A stretch of DNA of 19,086 nt from Actinomycetota bacterium (lineage in GTDB: Bacteria; Actinomycetota; Actinomycetes; S36-B12; UBA5976): contig JAPLBX010000117.1 of assembly GCA_026392535.1 (NCBI GenBank), positions 1 to 19,086 of the forward strand. Direction: 5' to 3'. This document shows, one piece after another, positions 1 through 6,200 of the stretch. Numbering within the stretch: the stretch's first letter is position 1; each line of letters opens with the position of its first letter. Below the pieces are notes generated by a model. The model searched no databases. It had not been told where the DNA came from and saw nothing but the letters and a program-made list of their open reading frames with translations. Position numbers and translations under genes: made by a program.

Positions 1-2061
1 AATGTTGTTCCCCATCACAATGGCAGCACATCTGCCAGGATGCCAAGGCGCTTGATCTGTTTGCAAGACCGACGCACTTACATGATTTAAATTAACAACT
101 TCGATTGCGAGAGAAATCGCTTTTTGCCAATCCCATTTCTCCTTCGCACTAGTTAATGCATCGCCATTTTCGCGATCTCCACAAAGTACAGCTCCGACAT
201 ACCAAGGCTGAACAGGTACCGCTTCGTTTAACTTTGCCAGTTGTTTATCGGTAGGTCGTTTTTCAACAGACAAGATCTCCGCTTTTGGTCCATCTGTGGG
301 AAGAACTATCAGACCTTGCTCGTATACCGCGACGTTTGTATGACCACGTCCAAGGTTGCGGCGCGCAGTTGCTAGCAGTGGAGCCAAAATTGTGGTGCGC
401 ATATACGGTTGTTCAGCGCTCAAAGGATTGAGTAATTCCATCGCAACTCGTCTGCCGTCATCTGCAGGGATTCGCAGGGAATCTAATTCAGTCATTGACA
501 TAAATGGATATGACAAAACTTCTACTAGCCCATTTTCGCTCAACATTCGAGCCACACTTCTACGAAGTCGCTGAAGGTCGGTCAATCCATTTCCCGCAAC
601 AGCCTGTGGCACGATTGAAGGAATTCGATCGTAGCCATTTATTCTCGCTACTTCTTCGCTTAAATCTTCCATCATCTGTAGATCTGTTCTCCAACTTGGA
701 ACAGTCACTTCGTATTTATCACCAGAAGTTTTAACTTGGCACCCTACGGACTCCAGAGCAGATATAACTTCATCTTTGGTGTAATCCACGCCTACGCGCT
801 TGAAAGCAAAGTCTGTATCAACAGTAATTGGTGTTGCCGGTTTGCGAATATCTGCTTCGACTGCACCAACCTCTTTTGCGTTACCAAATTCTGTTAATAG
901 AGAAACAGCTCTTGCTGATGCAATCGGGCCGAGTTCGTGATCGGTTCCACGTTCAAAGCGACGTGATGCTTCAGACGACAACTTATGAGCTCTTGATGTT
1001 CTGGCAATATCACCTGCGGTAAAGCAGGCAGCTTCGATAACGATATTTGTTGTCTTATCGGAAATCTCAGTGCTGGCCCCACCCATAGTTCCTGCCAACG
1101 CGATCGCGCCAGAATCATCAGCAATGACAATGTCCTGCGAATCAAGTTTTCTATTCACTTCATCAAGAGTTTTAAGGCTCGCATTTTTACCGGCTCGATC
1201 TACCTTGATGCCGCCTTTAAGTTTGTCCGCGTCAAATGCGTGTAAAGGTTGCCCAAGTTCGAGCATCACATAATTGGTTACGTCTACGGCAAGGGAAATC
1301 GATCGCATTCCTGCGAGTGTGATTCTTCGTTGCATCCACAATGGTGACTTTGCTAGTGGATCAAAATCTTTCAACGTGCGCAAAACTATTCTGGAAACTG
1401 CAGTTTTATCCGCAATATTCACTGTTACTGCAGCTTTATTTGCACTGATTGAACTGTCAATACTTGCTGGGTCGTTCCATTTCCAGCCGGTTGCTTTGGC
1501 TAATTCACGAGCCACGCCGCGCATTGACATTGCATAACCTCGGTCAGGTAACACCGAAATATCTAGAACTTCTACTTTCAACTGCAATAGTTCGACCGCA
1601 TCAGTTCCGAGTTCAGGGTCAAGTCCAAGTTCAATCAGTCGAATAATCCCATTGTGGTCATCACTCAAATTCAACTCACGCGCGCTACAAATCATTCCAT
1701 CCGAGGTGTGACCATAGGTTTTTCTAGCCGCAATCTCAAAACCACCCGGCAAGCAAGCGCCTGGCAGTGAAACCACAACTTTGTCTCCGGCCAAGAAGTT
1801 TGAAGCACCACAAACAATGCCGTGGACTTTATTTGCACCAACTTCAACTTGGCACCAGCGAATCGTCTTGCCGTTTGCTTGAGGCTCTTCAACAAATTCC
1901 AAAACTTTGCCGACAACAATTGGCCCACGCAAATCATCGCCGTGCCTAATGATCTCTTCTTCTTCAAAACCGAGTCGGGTGTAGATGGCTGAGATATCTT
2001 CGATTGTTGTTTTAGCTGGAATTTCAACAAATTCTTTTAACCATGAAATGGGAATCCTCAT
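1..2061 (-). CDS. pheT: Phenylalanyl-tRNA synthetase beta subunit, 3' end cut by window edge
   Basis: Beta subunit of the cytoplasmic alpha2-beta2 PheRS, which charges tRNA-Phe and edits mischarged Tyr. The frame is open from the ATG at 2061 to base 1: 687 codons, no stop. Visible landmarks are an N-terminal tRNA-binding (EMAP/OB) domain at about residues 40-150 (IVVGKV near 47), the B3/B4 editing region with VDVTNYVMLELGQPLHAFD at about 259-277, SSEASRRFERGTD at about 362-374, a B5 domain at about 410-480, and the start of the class II-like domain with WHPGRCA near the edge. Family length is about 800-830, so the C-terminal ferredoxin-fold anticodon-binding domain should lie beyond base 1. 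The start codon overlaps the pheS stop by one base (TAATG), implying translational coupling that would help keep the subunits at 1:1. Identification is firm; incompleteness is only the window edge. Confidence 0.97.
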   Translation of the reverse strand, partial: MRIPISWLKEFVEIPAKTTIEDISAIYTRLGFEEEEIIRHGDDLRGPIVVGKVLEFVEEPQANGKTIRWCQVEVGANKVHGIVCGASNFLAGDKVVVSLPGACLPGGFEIAARKTYGHTSDGMICSARELNLSDDHNGIIRLIELGLDPELGTDAVELLQLKVEVLDISVLPDRGYAMSMRGVARELAKATGWKWNDPASIDSSISANKAAVTVNIADKTAVSRIVLRTLKDFDPLAKSPLWMQRRITLAGMRSISLAVDVTNYVMLELGQPLHAFDADKLKGGIKVDRAGKNASLKTLDEVNRKLDSQDIVIADDSGAIALAGTMGGASTEISDKTTNIVIEAACFTAGDIARTSRAHKLSSEASRRFERGTDHELGPIASARAVSLLTEFGNAKEVGAVEADIRKPATPITVDTDFAFKRVGVDYTKDEVISALESVGCQVKTSGDKYEVTVPSWRTDLQMMEDLSEEVARINGYDRIPSIVPQAVAGNGLTDLQRLRRSVARMLSENGLVEVLSYPFMSMTELDSLRIPADDGRRVAMELLNPLSAEQPYMRTTILAPLLATARRNLGRGHTNVAVYEQGLIVLPTDGPKAEILSVEKRPTDKQLAKLNEAVPVQPWYVGAVLCGDRENGDALTSAKEKWDWQKAISLAIEVVNLNHVSASVLQTDQAPWHPGRCAAIVMGNNI

Positions 2062-3128
2062 TAGACATCCATCCCGAACTGGCGCGAGAAACGAATGTCG
2101 CCTTCGACCATGTCGCGCATATCAGTCACAGTGTGACGGAACATCAGTGTGCGCTCGATTCCCATGCCAAAAGCAAATCCTGAGTATTCATTTGAATCGA
2201 TCCCGCATGCTTGCAGAACTAATGGATTGACCATTCCGCAACCACCCCATTCAATCCACTTTGCACCACCCTTAGCAGCCGGAAACCACAAATCTAATTC
2301 GGCACTAGGTTCGGTGAACGGAAAGAAAGACGGACGTAAACGAATTTTCGCTTCATCACCAAACATGATTTTTGCAAAGTGTTCCAAAGTGCCGCGCAGG
2401 TGCGCCATTGTTAAACCTTTATCGATCGCAAGCCCTTCAATTTGGTGAAAAGCTGGCGAATGCGTTGCGTCAAGTTCGTCTGTGCGAAAAACTTTTCCTG
2501 GCGCTGCAATATAAATTGGAGGCTTGCGAGTAAGCATCGTTCGAGCCTGAACAGGCGAAGTATGGGTTCGTAAAACCAAATGCGAATCTTCAGGAGCCAC
2601 AAAGAATGTGTCTTGCATACTTCTAGCCGGATGATTAGGTCCAATATTTAGCGCATCAAAGTTGTACCACTCGGCTTCGAGTTCTGGGCCATCAACTATG
2701 TCCCAACCCATTGCAACGAATACATCTTCGGCTCGTTCCATAATTAGACTTAATGGATGACGAGCTCCACGTGGAGCGGTTTGAGCAGCGAGAGAAACAT
2801 CCACTTGCTCGTGGGCAAGCATTCTGCTTTCTTCTTCGTTTAACAAAACTTCTTCGCGCACCTTCAAAGCGTCATTGATTTGCGCGCGAGCTTTGCCAAT
2901 CCGTGCACCAGCATCCGCTTTGGCAGCTGGTGGCAATGCTCCGATCTCTCGGTTGGACAATGCAATTGGAGATTTATCTCCAGCGTGAGCCAATCGGGCA
3001 GCCTTGAGTTCTTCTAATGTCTTAGCCGAATCAAATGCTGCAAGTGCTGCGGCAACGGCCTTTTCAACAAAATCTGCAGATAGCGCATTAGCAGCAACTT
3101 GATCGGAATCTTTGTTCGATGCTGACAC
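2061..3128 (-). CDS. pheS: Phenylalanyl-tRNA synthetase alpha subunit
   Basis: Catalytic subunit of PheRS (Phe + ATP + tRNA-Phe to Phe-tRNA), 355 aa, normal for the family. Residues 1-115 are Ala/Glu-rich helix, the expected N-terminal coiled-coil arm that contacts tRNA. Class II motif 2 is at about 213-232 (FRTDELDATHSPAFHQIEG), the substrate-binding region RPSFFPFTEPSAE at 265-277, and motif 3 at about 317-331 (GFAFGMGIERTLMF). The start is GTG at 3128, chosen because AGAGAGG lies about 8 nt upstream and the protein then has usual length. It is 42 nt downstream of the methyltransferase gene and shares TAATG with pheT. No T-box or Phe-rich leader peptide is seen in the short upstream gap, so it is probably read through from the infC operon. 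A TAGACT hexamer in the gap might be a weak internal -10, but no -35 supports it. Confidence 0.98.
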   Translation of the reverse strand: MSASNKDSDQVAANALSADFVEKAVAAALAAFDSAKTLEELKAARLAHAGDKSPIALSNREIGALPPAAKADAGARIGKARAQINDALKVREEVLLNEEESRMLAHEQVDVSLAAQTAPRGARHPLSLIMERAEDVFVAMGWDIVDGPELEAEWYNFDALNIGPNHPARSMQDTFFVAPEDSHLVLRTHTSPVQARTMLTRKPPIYIAAPGKVFRTDELDATHSPAFHQIEGLAIDKGLTMAHLRGTLEHFAKIMFGDEAKIRLRPSFFPFTEPSAELDLWFPAAKGGAKWIEWGGCGMVNPLVLQACGIDSNEYSGFAFGMGIERTLMFRHTVTDMRDMVEGDIRFSRQFGMDV

Positions 3129-3170
3129 GCTTATCCTCTCTTTTGGTGTGCCTAGTCTACAAAATCAAGG

Positions 3171-3953
3171 CTATTTATCTTGAGCTGTGAAACTCGCAAA
3201 AGCACAAATTCCAACTGCCATAGCCGCATTTAGGCTTTCAACGTTTGCCATCATTGGGATTTTGATACTTGTGGTCGCCGAGTGAATCAAATTGTCTGTC
3301 AGTCCACCAGCTTCGTTTCCTACCAGCCAAATATGAGGTGCTTGTAAATCTAAAGAATTCATCAAAGTTGAGCCGTTACCGTCCAGCGCCAATGAATTGA
3401 TGCCATTCTTAGTGGTCCAGGTCAATAGTTCTTCTTCGGTTACACCAGAAATAATCGGAACCTGCGCGAATGCGCCTGCGGTCGAGCGAACAACTTTTCC
3501 ACTCCACACATCTGCAGTACCGGCCAAAGCAATGACGCTATCTGCGCCAAAAGCAGCTGCTGTTCGAATAATTGTTCCGACGTTTCCAGGATCTGAAATG
3601 CGATCTAAAACTATTGAAAATCTTTTTACTTTCATTTCCATTAAGTTTAAATCCGGCATTTCACAAACAGCGTAGATACCTTGTGGAGTTTTGGTGTCGC
3701 TCAAAGATTTGCTGGCTGCTTCATTAATGCGATAAACCTTGAGCCGCGATTTTTGCGCAAATTCCACTACTTCGGAGTCGTCGAGTGCCAAAATGTAATT
3801 CGCAAGACCATTTTCAACTGCAGAAAGAATATTCTGTGGACCTTCCACCAAGAATTTCCTTGATGTGCGTCTACCTTTTGCGTCTAATAAGAATCGAGCC
3901 GTGCTCACCACATCCGAATGAGGACCCAGAGGATCTGCATGGAGTGATGACAC
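3171..3953 (-). CDS. TrmH/SpoU-family RNA 2'-O-methyltransferase
   Basis: SPOUT-class enzyme expected to move a methyl group from SAM to a ribose 2'-OH in rRNA or tRNA; the target nucleotide cannot be told from sequence. 260 aa. The N-terminal part (about 30-95, RKFLVEGPQ onward) matches the SpoU substrate-binding domain. The C-terminal knotted domain carries motif 1 (DPGNVGTIIRTAAAFG, 121-136), motif 2 (LVGNEAGGL, 210-218) and motif 3 (IPMMANVESLNAAMAVGI, 232-249). The Arg of motif 1 and Asn-Glu of motif 2 are present. The start is GTG at 3953; AGG lies about 7 nt upstream, a weak site. It lies 22 nt after rplT and 42 nt before pheS, the usual actinobacterial position, so it is probably part of the infC-rplT-pheST unit. 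The family call is sure; a specific name (for example tsnR-like) would be a guess. Confidence 0.9.
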   Translation of the reverse strand: MSSLHADPLGPHSDVVSTARFLLDAKGRRTSRKFLVEGPQNILSAVENGLANYILALDDSEVVEFAQKSRLKVYRINEAASKSLSDTKTPQGIYAVCEMPDLNLMEMKVKRFSIVLDRISDPGNVGTIIRTAAAFGADSVIALAGTADVWSGKVVRSTAGAFAQVPIISGVTEEELLTWTTKNGINSLALDGNGSTLMNSLDLQAPHIWLVGNEAGGLTDNLIHSATTSIKIPMMANVESLNAAMAVGICAFASFTAQDK

Positions 3954-3975
3954 GACTCGACCTAAAAATTACTAA

Positions 3976-4338
3976 TTAAGCTGCAGGCAATGATGATTTA
4001 GCAACTTTAACTAATGCTGCAAATGCGGCATCATCGTTAACTGCTAATTCAGCAAGCATGCGGCGGTCAACTTCAATTCCAGCAATTTTCAATCCCTGGA
4101 TAAATCGGTTGTATGTCATACCGTGGTTACGTGACGCAGCATTGATGCGTTGAATCCACAATTGACGGAAATCACCTTTACGGGTACGACGATCTGCATA
4201 TGCGTACACCAATGAGTGGGTAACTTGTTCTTTGGCTTTGCGGTACAAACGCGAACGTTGACCACGGTAGCCGCTGGCAGCTTCGAGAACTGCGCGACGT
4301 TTCTTATGAGCGTTTACCGCTCGCTTAACACGTGCCAT
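3976..4338 (-). CDS. rplT: 50S ribosomal protein L20
   Basis: Early-assembly 23S rRNA-binding protein of the large subunit, 120 aa, very basic N-terminal half. The sequence begins MARVKRAVNAHKKRR and contains RLYRKAKEQV and ADRRTRKGDFRQLWIQRINAA, the family's strongly conserved blocks. The start ATG at 4338 has a strong GGAGG about 6 nt upstream. It follows rpmI by 30 nt and precedes the methyltransferase by 22 nt. In Bacillota and Gammaproteobacteria L20 represses its own operon through a leader RNA that mimics its 23S site. The structured leader at 5176-5372 makes a comparable loop plausible here, but that is inference, since I cannot show an L20 site by eye. Confidence 0.98.
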   Translation of the reverse strand: MARVKRAVNAHKKRRAVLEAASGYRGQRSRLYRKAKEQVTHSLVYAYADRRTRKGDFRQLWIQRINAASRNHGMTYNRFIQGLKIAGIEVDRRMLAELAVNDDAAFAALVKVAKSSLPAA

Positions 4339-4368
4339 GAAATTCCTCCAGTATCGATTTCGGGATGT

Positions 4369-4566
4369 CTATCGCAAGCCAAGCAAACGCTTAGCAGTCT
4401 TGCTGTCGCCTGGGGCAAGTTCGCTAACACCATCGAGACGACGGGTACGGCGAGATGACTTTCCCTCAAGCAAATGACGCTTGTTTGTGCGTTCGTGCAA
4501 GACCTTGCCTGAGCCGGTCAATTTAAAACGCTTTTTCGCACCGGAGTGCGTTTTGTTCTTCGGCAT
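4369..4566 (-). CDS. rpmI: 50S ribosomal protein L35
   Basis: Small basic large-subunit protein, 65 aa, full length. MPKNKTHSGAKKRFKLTGSGK at the N-terminus and KRHLLEGKSSRRTRRLDG in the middle are characteristic of L35. The start ATG at 4566 has AAGGAG about 9 nt upstream. It sits between infC (33-nt gap) and rplT (30-nt gap), the near-universal infC-rpmI-rplT order, so it should be co-transcribed and controlled by whatever acts at the infC leader. Confidence 0.98.
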   Translation of the reverse strand: MPKNKTHSGAKKRFKLTGSGKVLHERTNKRHLLEGKSSRRTRRLDGVSELAPGDSKTAKRLLGLR

Positions 4567-4599
4567 TTTTCGATCTCCTTCGATTTAATGCAAGCGGTC

Positions 4600-5175
4600 T
4601 CAGACAGCGTCTGAAACTTCTTCGACAGTTGTGGATTCAACTTTCTTTTTTGCAGATGACTTGCCACTTCGGTTAGGGCCAATGACCATAACCATGTTGC
4701 GGCCATCTTGCAGTGGAGCTGCTTCGACAGTGCCAACTTCAGCAATGTCTTCAGCCAGGCGTTGCAAAAGTTTGTAACCTAGTTCTGGGCGACTTTGTTC
4801 GCGACCACGAAACATGATCGTGACCTTAACTTTGTCGCCACCTTTTAGGAATCTTTCGATGTGCCCTTTTTTCGTTTCATAGTCGTGAGCATCAATTTTT
4901 GGACGAAGCTTCATTTCCTTAACCACGGTATTGGTTTGGTTTTTACGAGTTTCGCGTGCCTTTTGGGCTGCTTCGTATTTGAATTTTCCGAAATCCATCA
5001 ATTTACAAACTGGTGGACGTGACTCTGGTGCAACTTCGACCAAATCTAGGTCTGCATCAATTGCCATCTGCAAAGCAGTTTCAATTGAAACAATCCCAAC
5101 TTGTTCGCCTTCTGCGCCAATAAGCCGTACTTCAGGAACCCGAATACGATCATTGATACGTGTCTCGACGGTGAT
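4600..5175 (-). CDS. infC: Translation initiation factor IF-3, likely AUC start
   Basis: IF-3 binds the 30S subunit, keeps it apart from 50S and rejects non-initiator tRNA and non-canonical start codons. From the proposed start it has 191 aa: IF3-N domain at about 5-75 (RINDRIRVPEVRLIG), linker helix, and IF3-C domain at about 80-165 (TIMFRGREQSRPELGYKLLQRL), then a basic/acidic tail. Start choice: a GTG at 5200-5202 opens the frame nine codons earlier but has no good ribosome site. An AAGGAGG (5180-5186) lies inside that extension and sits 4 nt before an ATC codon at 5173-5175. The ATC position aligns with the N-terminus MSTETR... of the mycobacterial protein as I recall it. Rare AUU/AUC/AUA starts are a known feature of infC and underlie IF-3 autorepression. 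First gene of the operon, behind an attenuator-like leader. Confidence 0.95.
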   Translation of the reverse strand: MTVETRINDRIRVPEVRLIGAEGEQVGIVSIETALQMAIDADLDLVEVAPESRPPVCKLMDFGKFKYEAAQKARETRKNQTNTVVKEMKLRPKIDAHDYETKKGHIERFLKGGDKVKVTIMFRGREQSRPELGYKLLQRLAEDIAEVGTVEAAPLQDGRNMVMVIGPNRSGKSSAKKKVESTTVEEVSDAV

Positions 5176-5186
5176 AACGCCTCCTT
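5173..5186 (-). promoter_or_regulatory. infC ribosome binding site and AUC start codon
   Basis: On the minus strand this reads AAGGAGG, four bases, then ATC in the infC frame. It is the strongest Shine-Dalgarno match in the window. No ATG, GTG or TTG lies at a usable distance downstream of it in frame. This decides the start and implies the IF-3-sensitive initiation known from other bacteria. Confidence 0.75.
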
Positions 5187-5209
5187 GAGAGTTGGTAACC
5201 ACGCCGGCG

Positions 5210-5245
5210 AAAAGAAAAAATCCCGCTTAGCAAGCACAAGCGGGA
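5210..5245 (-). terminator. Intrinsic terminator (attenuator) before infC
   Basis: On the minus strand an 8-bp perfect stem UCCCGCUU/AAGCGGGA (5245-5238 with 5228-5221), with a 9-nt loop, is followed at once by UUUUUUCUUUU (5220-5210). The U-tract ends only 23 nt before the infC Shine-Dalgarno. No gene ends upstream on this strand, so it is not a gene-end terminator; it can only cut short leader transcripts. Confidence 0.75.
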
Positions 5246-5265
5246 CACCAGAAATGCAATTGCAT
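5227..5265 (-). CDS. Candidate 12-residue leader peptide MQLHFWCPACAC
   Basis: This ATG-initiated ORF of 12 codons ends at a TAA in the terminator loop/3' arm. Three of the last six residues are Cys (two TGT, one TGC) and it contains one Trp. A ribosome translating it would cover the terminator 5' arm and favour readthrough. Against it, the only Shine-Dalgarno-like GGAG lies just 2 nt before the ATG, and short ORFs arise by chance. Translation is unproven. Confidence 0.2.
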   Translation of the reverse strand: MQLHFWCPACAC

Positions 5266-5269
5266 TTCT
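5250..5269. repeat. 20-bp perfect palindrome in the infC leader
   Basis: The 20 bases AGAAATGCAA-TTGCATTTCT are a perfect palindrome. As RNA it folds into an 8-bp stem with an AAUU loop, 4 nt upstream of the terminator stem. As DNA it could be an operator for a dimeric regulator. It also contains the start codon of a 12-codon ORF, which the hairpin would hide. Confidence 0.6.
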
Positions 5270-5333
5270 CCATTAACACCAAAGGTGCTAAATCGCGACC
5301 ACAGCGCCAGAAGCGCTTAGGTGGGAGTGAACT

Positions 5334-5343
5334 CCGCTTGTAC
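5334..5343 (-). promoter_or_regulatory. Candidate antiterminator arm
   Basis: GUACAAGCGG on the minus-strand RNA pairs with CCGCUUGUGC at 5243-5234 through 10 contiguous base pairs, one of them U-G. That target includes most of the 5' arm and part of the loop of the terminator, so this pairing and the terminator cannot form together. The same arm also has a closer competitor, CGCUU at 5315-5311. Found by eye; conservation would be the test. Confidence 0.5.
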
Positions 5344-5365
5344 AACACCCCGATGGCGGGGCGTT
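5344..5365 (-). promoter_or_regulatory. GC-rich hairpin at the 5' end of the infC leader
   Basis: The inverted repeat AACGCCCCG-CCAU-CGGGGUGUU gives a 9-bp stem (one G-U on the minus-strand RNA) closed by a 4-nt loop. It would be the first structure in the leader, immediately before the candidate antiterminator arm. No T-tract follows on either strand, so it is not a terminator. It could serve as RNA stabiliser, pause hairpin or part of a protein-binding site. Confidence 0.5.
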
Positions 5366-5378
5366 TGGTATAGGTGGA

Positions 5379-5407
5379 AGTGTAGCCCTGTGAGCGACTC
5401 AAGCCAA
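5379..5407 (-). promoter_or_regulatory. Putative promoter of the infC operon
   Basis: On the minus strand TTGGCT (5407-5402), a 17-nt spacer, and TACACT (5384-5379) match the -35 and TAnnnT -10 consensus at 4/6 each. Transcription would start near 5372, giving a leader of about 197 nt. The -35 lies inside the first codons of the divergent DUF1844 gene and the GTG of that gene falls in the spacer, so the two units would interfere. This is a consensus match only. Confidence 0.4.
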
Positions 5408-5746
5408 AATGACCAATCTGTGACCGCCGTGCGAGACCTTGCCGCTCTTGCAGCCGTCGAAATCGTGAGCCTTCATGCCGTGGATCTGATGACTGCAGCT
5501 GCGGTGAAATTGGGTCTTTTTGAAGGTGGCGAAGACAAACGCGACCTAGCGGAAGCCCGAATTCTCATCGATGTCCTGGCGGGGTTTGTCGACGCTGCAG
5601 CTCGAAACATCGGCCATCACCATGCAGCACCTTTGCGAGACGGACTTTCTACTTTGCAAAAAGCTTTCCGTGAATACTCGTCAATTCAAGATGAACCAGG
5701 CGCTGCCCCAGGTGAGCGTTACACCGGATATGTAGCTCCGAACTAA
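5390..5746 (+). CDS. DUF1844 domain protein
   Basis: The only plus-strand gene in the window, 118 aa from the GTG at 5390. A small helical protein of unknown role conserved next to infC in Actinobacteria. Recognisable blocks are VEIVSLHAVDLMTAAAVKLGL, RDLAEARILIDVLAGFVDAA, HHAAPLRDGLSTLQKAFRE and a C-terminal GERYTGYVAPN. The longer open frame back to 5321 runs through the infC leader hairpins and gives unlikely sequence (MGVNSACTTPRW...), so the GTG giving MSDSSQNDQS is preferred. Ribosome site weak (GTGGAAG 9 nt upstream). No signal peptide or strong membrane segment seen. It is divergent from infC and convergent with the SseB-like gene, whose stop overlaps its own. No clear terminator follows. 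Confidence 0.85.
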   Translation: MSDSSQNDQSVTAVRDLAALAAVEIVSLHAVDLMTAAAVKLGLFEGGEDKRDLAEARILIDVLAGFVDAAARNIGHHHAAPLRDGLSTLQKAFREYSSIQDEPGAAPGERYTGYVAPN

Positions 5747-6198
5747 TTTTTCGTATTTGCAAGTTGCAACAAAGGTAACCCTTGAAGCGCAAACCGATAT
5801 TCACTACTCATGTCAATCAACATCGCGTCTATATTTGATTCGACACATGTCAGAGCTATTGCATTAGCCCACTGAGCAATTGGACGAGCTTCCGAGTTCC
5901 ACTCTTTTAAAGTTTGCAAACTCGTGAAAACTGGTAAACCCACTCGCCCATCTGCAGATTTGAAAGTTACTTGAGATATGTAACTATCTTTTTCAATGTT
6001 GTCTGAACTATTCGATTCAATCTGAGCAACAACAGGAACTAGGAGTCGAGATTTTTTTAAGACATTAATCACTGATTGTTCAGTTTCGGAAGCAGATGCA
6101 AGAGAATGCAATTTTAAAGCCTCGAGAAGCTCAGGATCTGCCGAACCATCGTCGCCAGAAAATTCAGAAGTCAAAATCTCAGTTCCGAAACGTGACAT
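5743..6198 (-). CDS. SseB-family N-terminal domain protein
   Basis: 151-aa soluble protein resembling the SseB N-terminal domain: LKKSRLLVPVV, then a polar insert, SYISQVTFKSADGRVGLPVFTSLQTLKEWN, and a C-terminal hydrophobic ending (FALQGLPLLQLA). Biochemical function is unknown; the name comes from an enhanced serine sensitivity phenotype in E. coli. Only the N-terminal domain is present. ATG at 6198 begins 2 nt after the hisG stop, so it is likely the last gene of the rib-his transcript. Its stop (TAG, 5745-5743) overlaps the stop of the plus-strand DUF1844 gene. The pairing SseB-DUF1844-infC is a recurrent actinobacterial arrangement as I recall it. Confidence 0.75.
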   Translation of the reverse strand: MSRFGTEILTSEFSGDDGSADPELLEALKLHSLASASETEQSVINVLKKSRLLVPVVAQIESNSSDNIEKDSYISQVTFKSADGRVGLPVFTSLQTLKEWNSEARPIAQWANAIALTCVESNIDAMLIDMSSEYRFALQGLPLLQLANTKN

Positions 6199-6200
6199 GT

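Larger units (their letters stand above)
5176..5372 (-). promoter_or_regulatory. Structured 5' leader of the infC operon, putative attenuation switch
   Basis: About 197 nt between a plausible transcription start and the infC start. In RNA order it contains a GC-rich 9-bp hairpin (5365-5344), a GUACAAGCGG segment (5343-5334), a small GGAG/CUCC inverted repeat (5335-5324), an AGCGC/GCGCU hairpin (5317-5303), a CACC/GGUG mini-hairpin near 5285, a 20-bp palindrome (5269-5250), and an intrinsic terminator (5245-5210) just before the ribosome site. The GUACAAGCGG segment can pair with the terminator 5' arm, or its AAGCG can pair with CGCUU at 5315-5311. These are mutually exclusive folds, the hallmark of an attenuator. 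The ligand is unknown: L20, translation of a small upstream ORF, or another signal. Structures were found by eye, not by energy folding. Confidence 0.6.

Noticed and set aside
1..2061. Truncated PheT
   Set aside because: The frame is open to base 1 and only the C-terminal domain is missing, which the window edge explains.
3129..3170. T-box or Phe attenuator before pheS
   Set aside because: The gap is 42 nt with no T-box sequence, no Phe-rich short ORF and no terminator hairpin.
5321..5389. Longer N-terminus for the DUF1844 gene
   Set aside because: The extension runs through the infC leader hairpins, has atypical residues and is not expected from homologues; the GTG at 5390 gives the family N-terminus.
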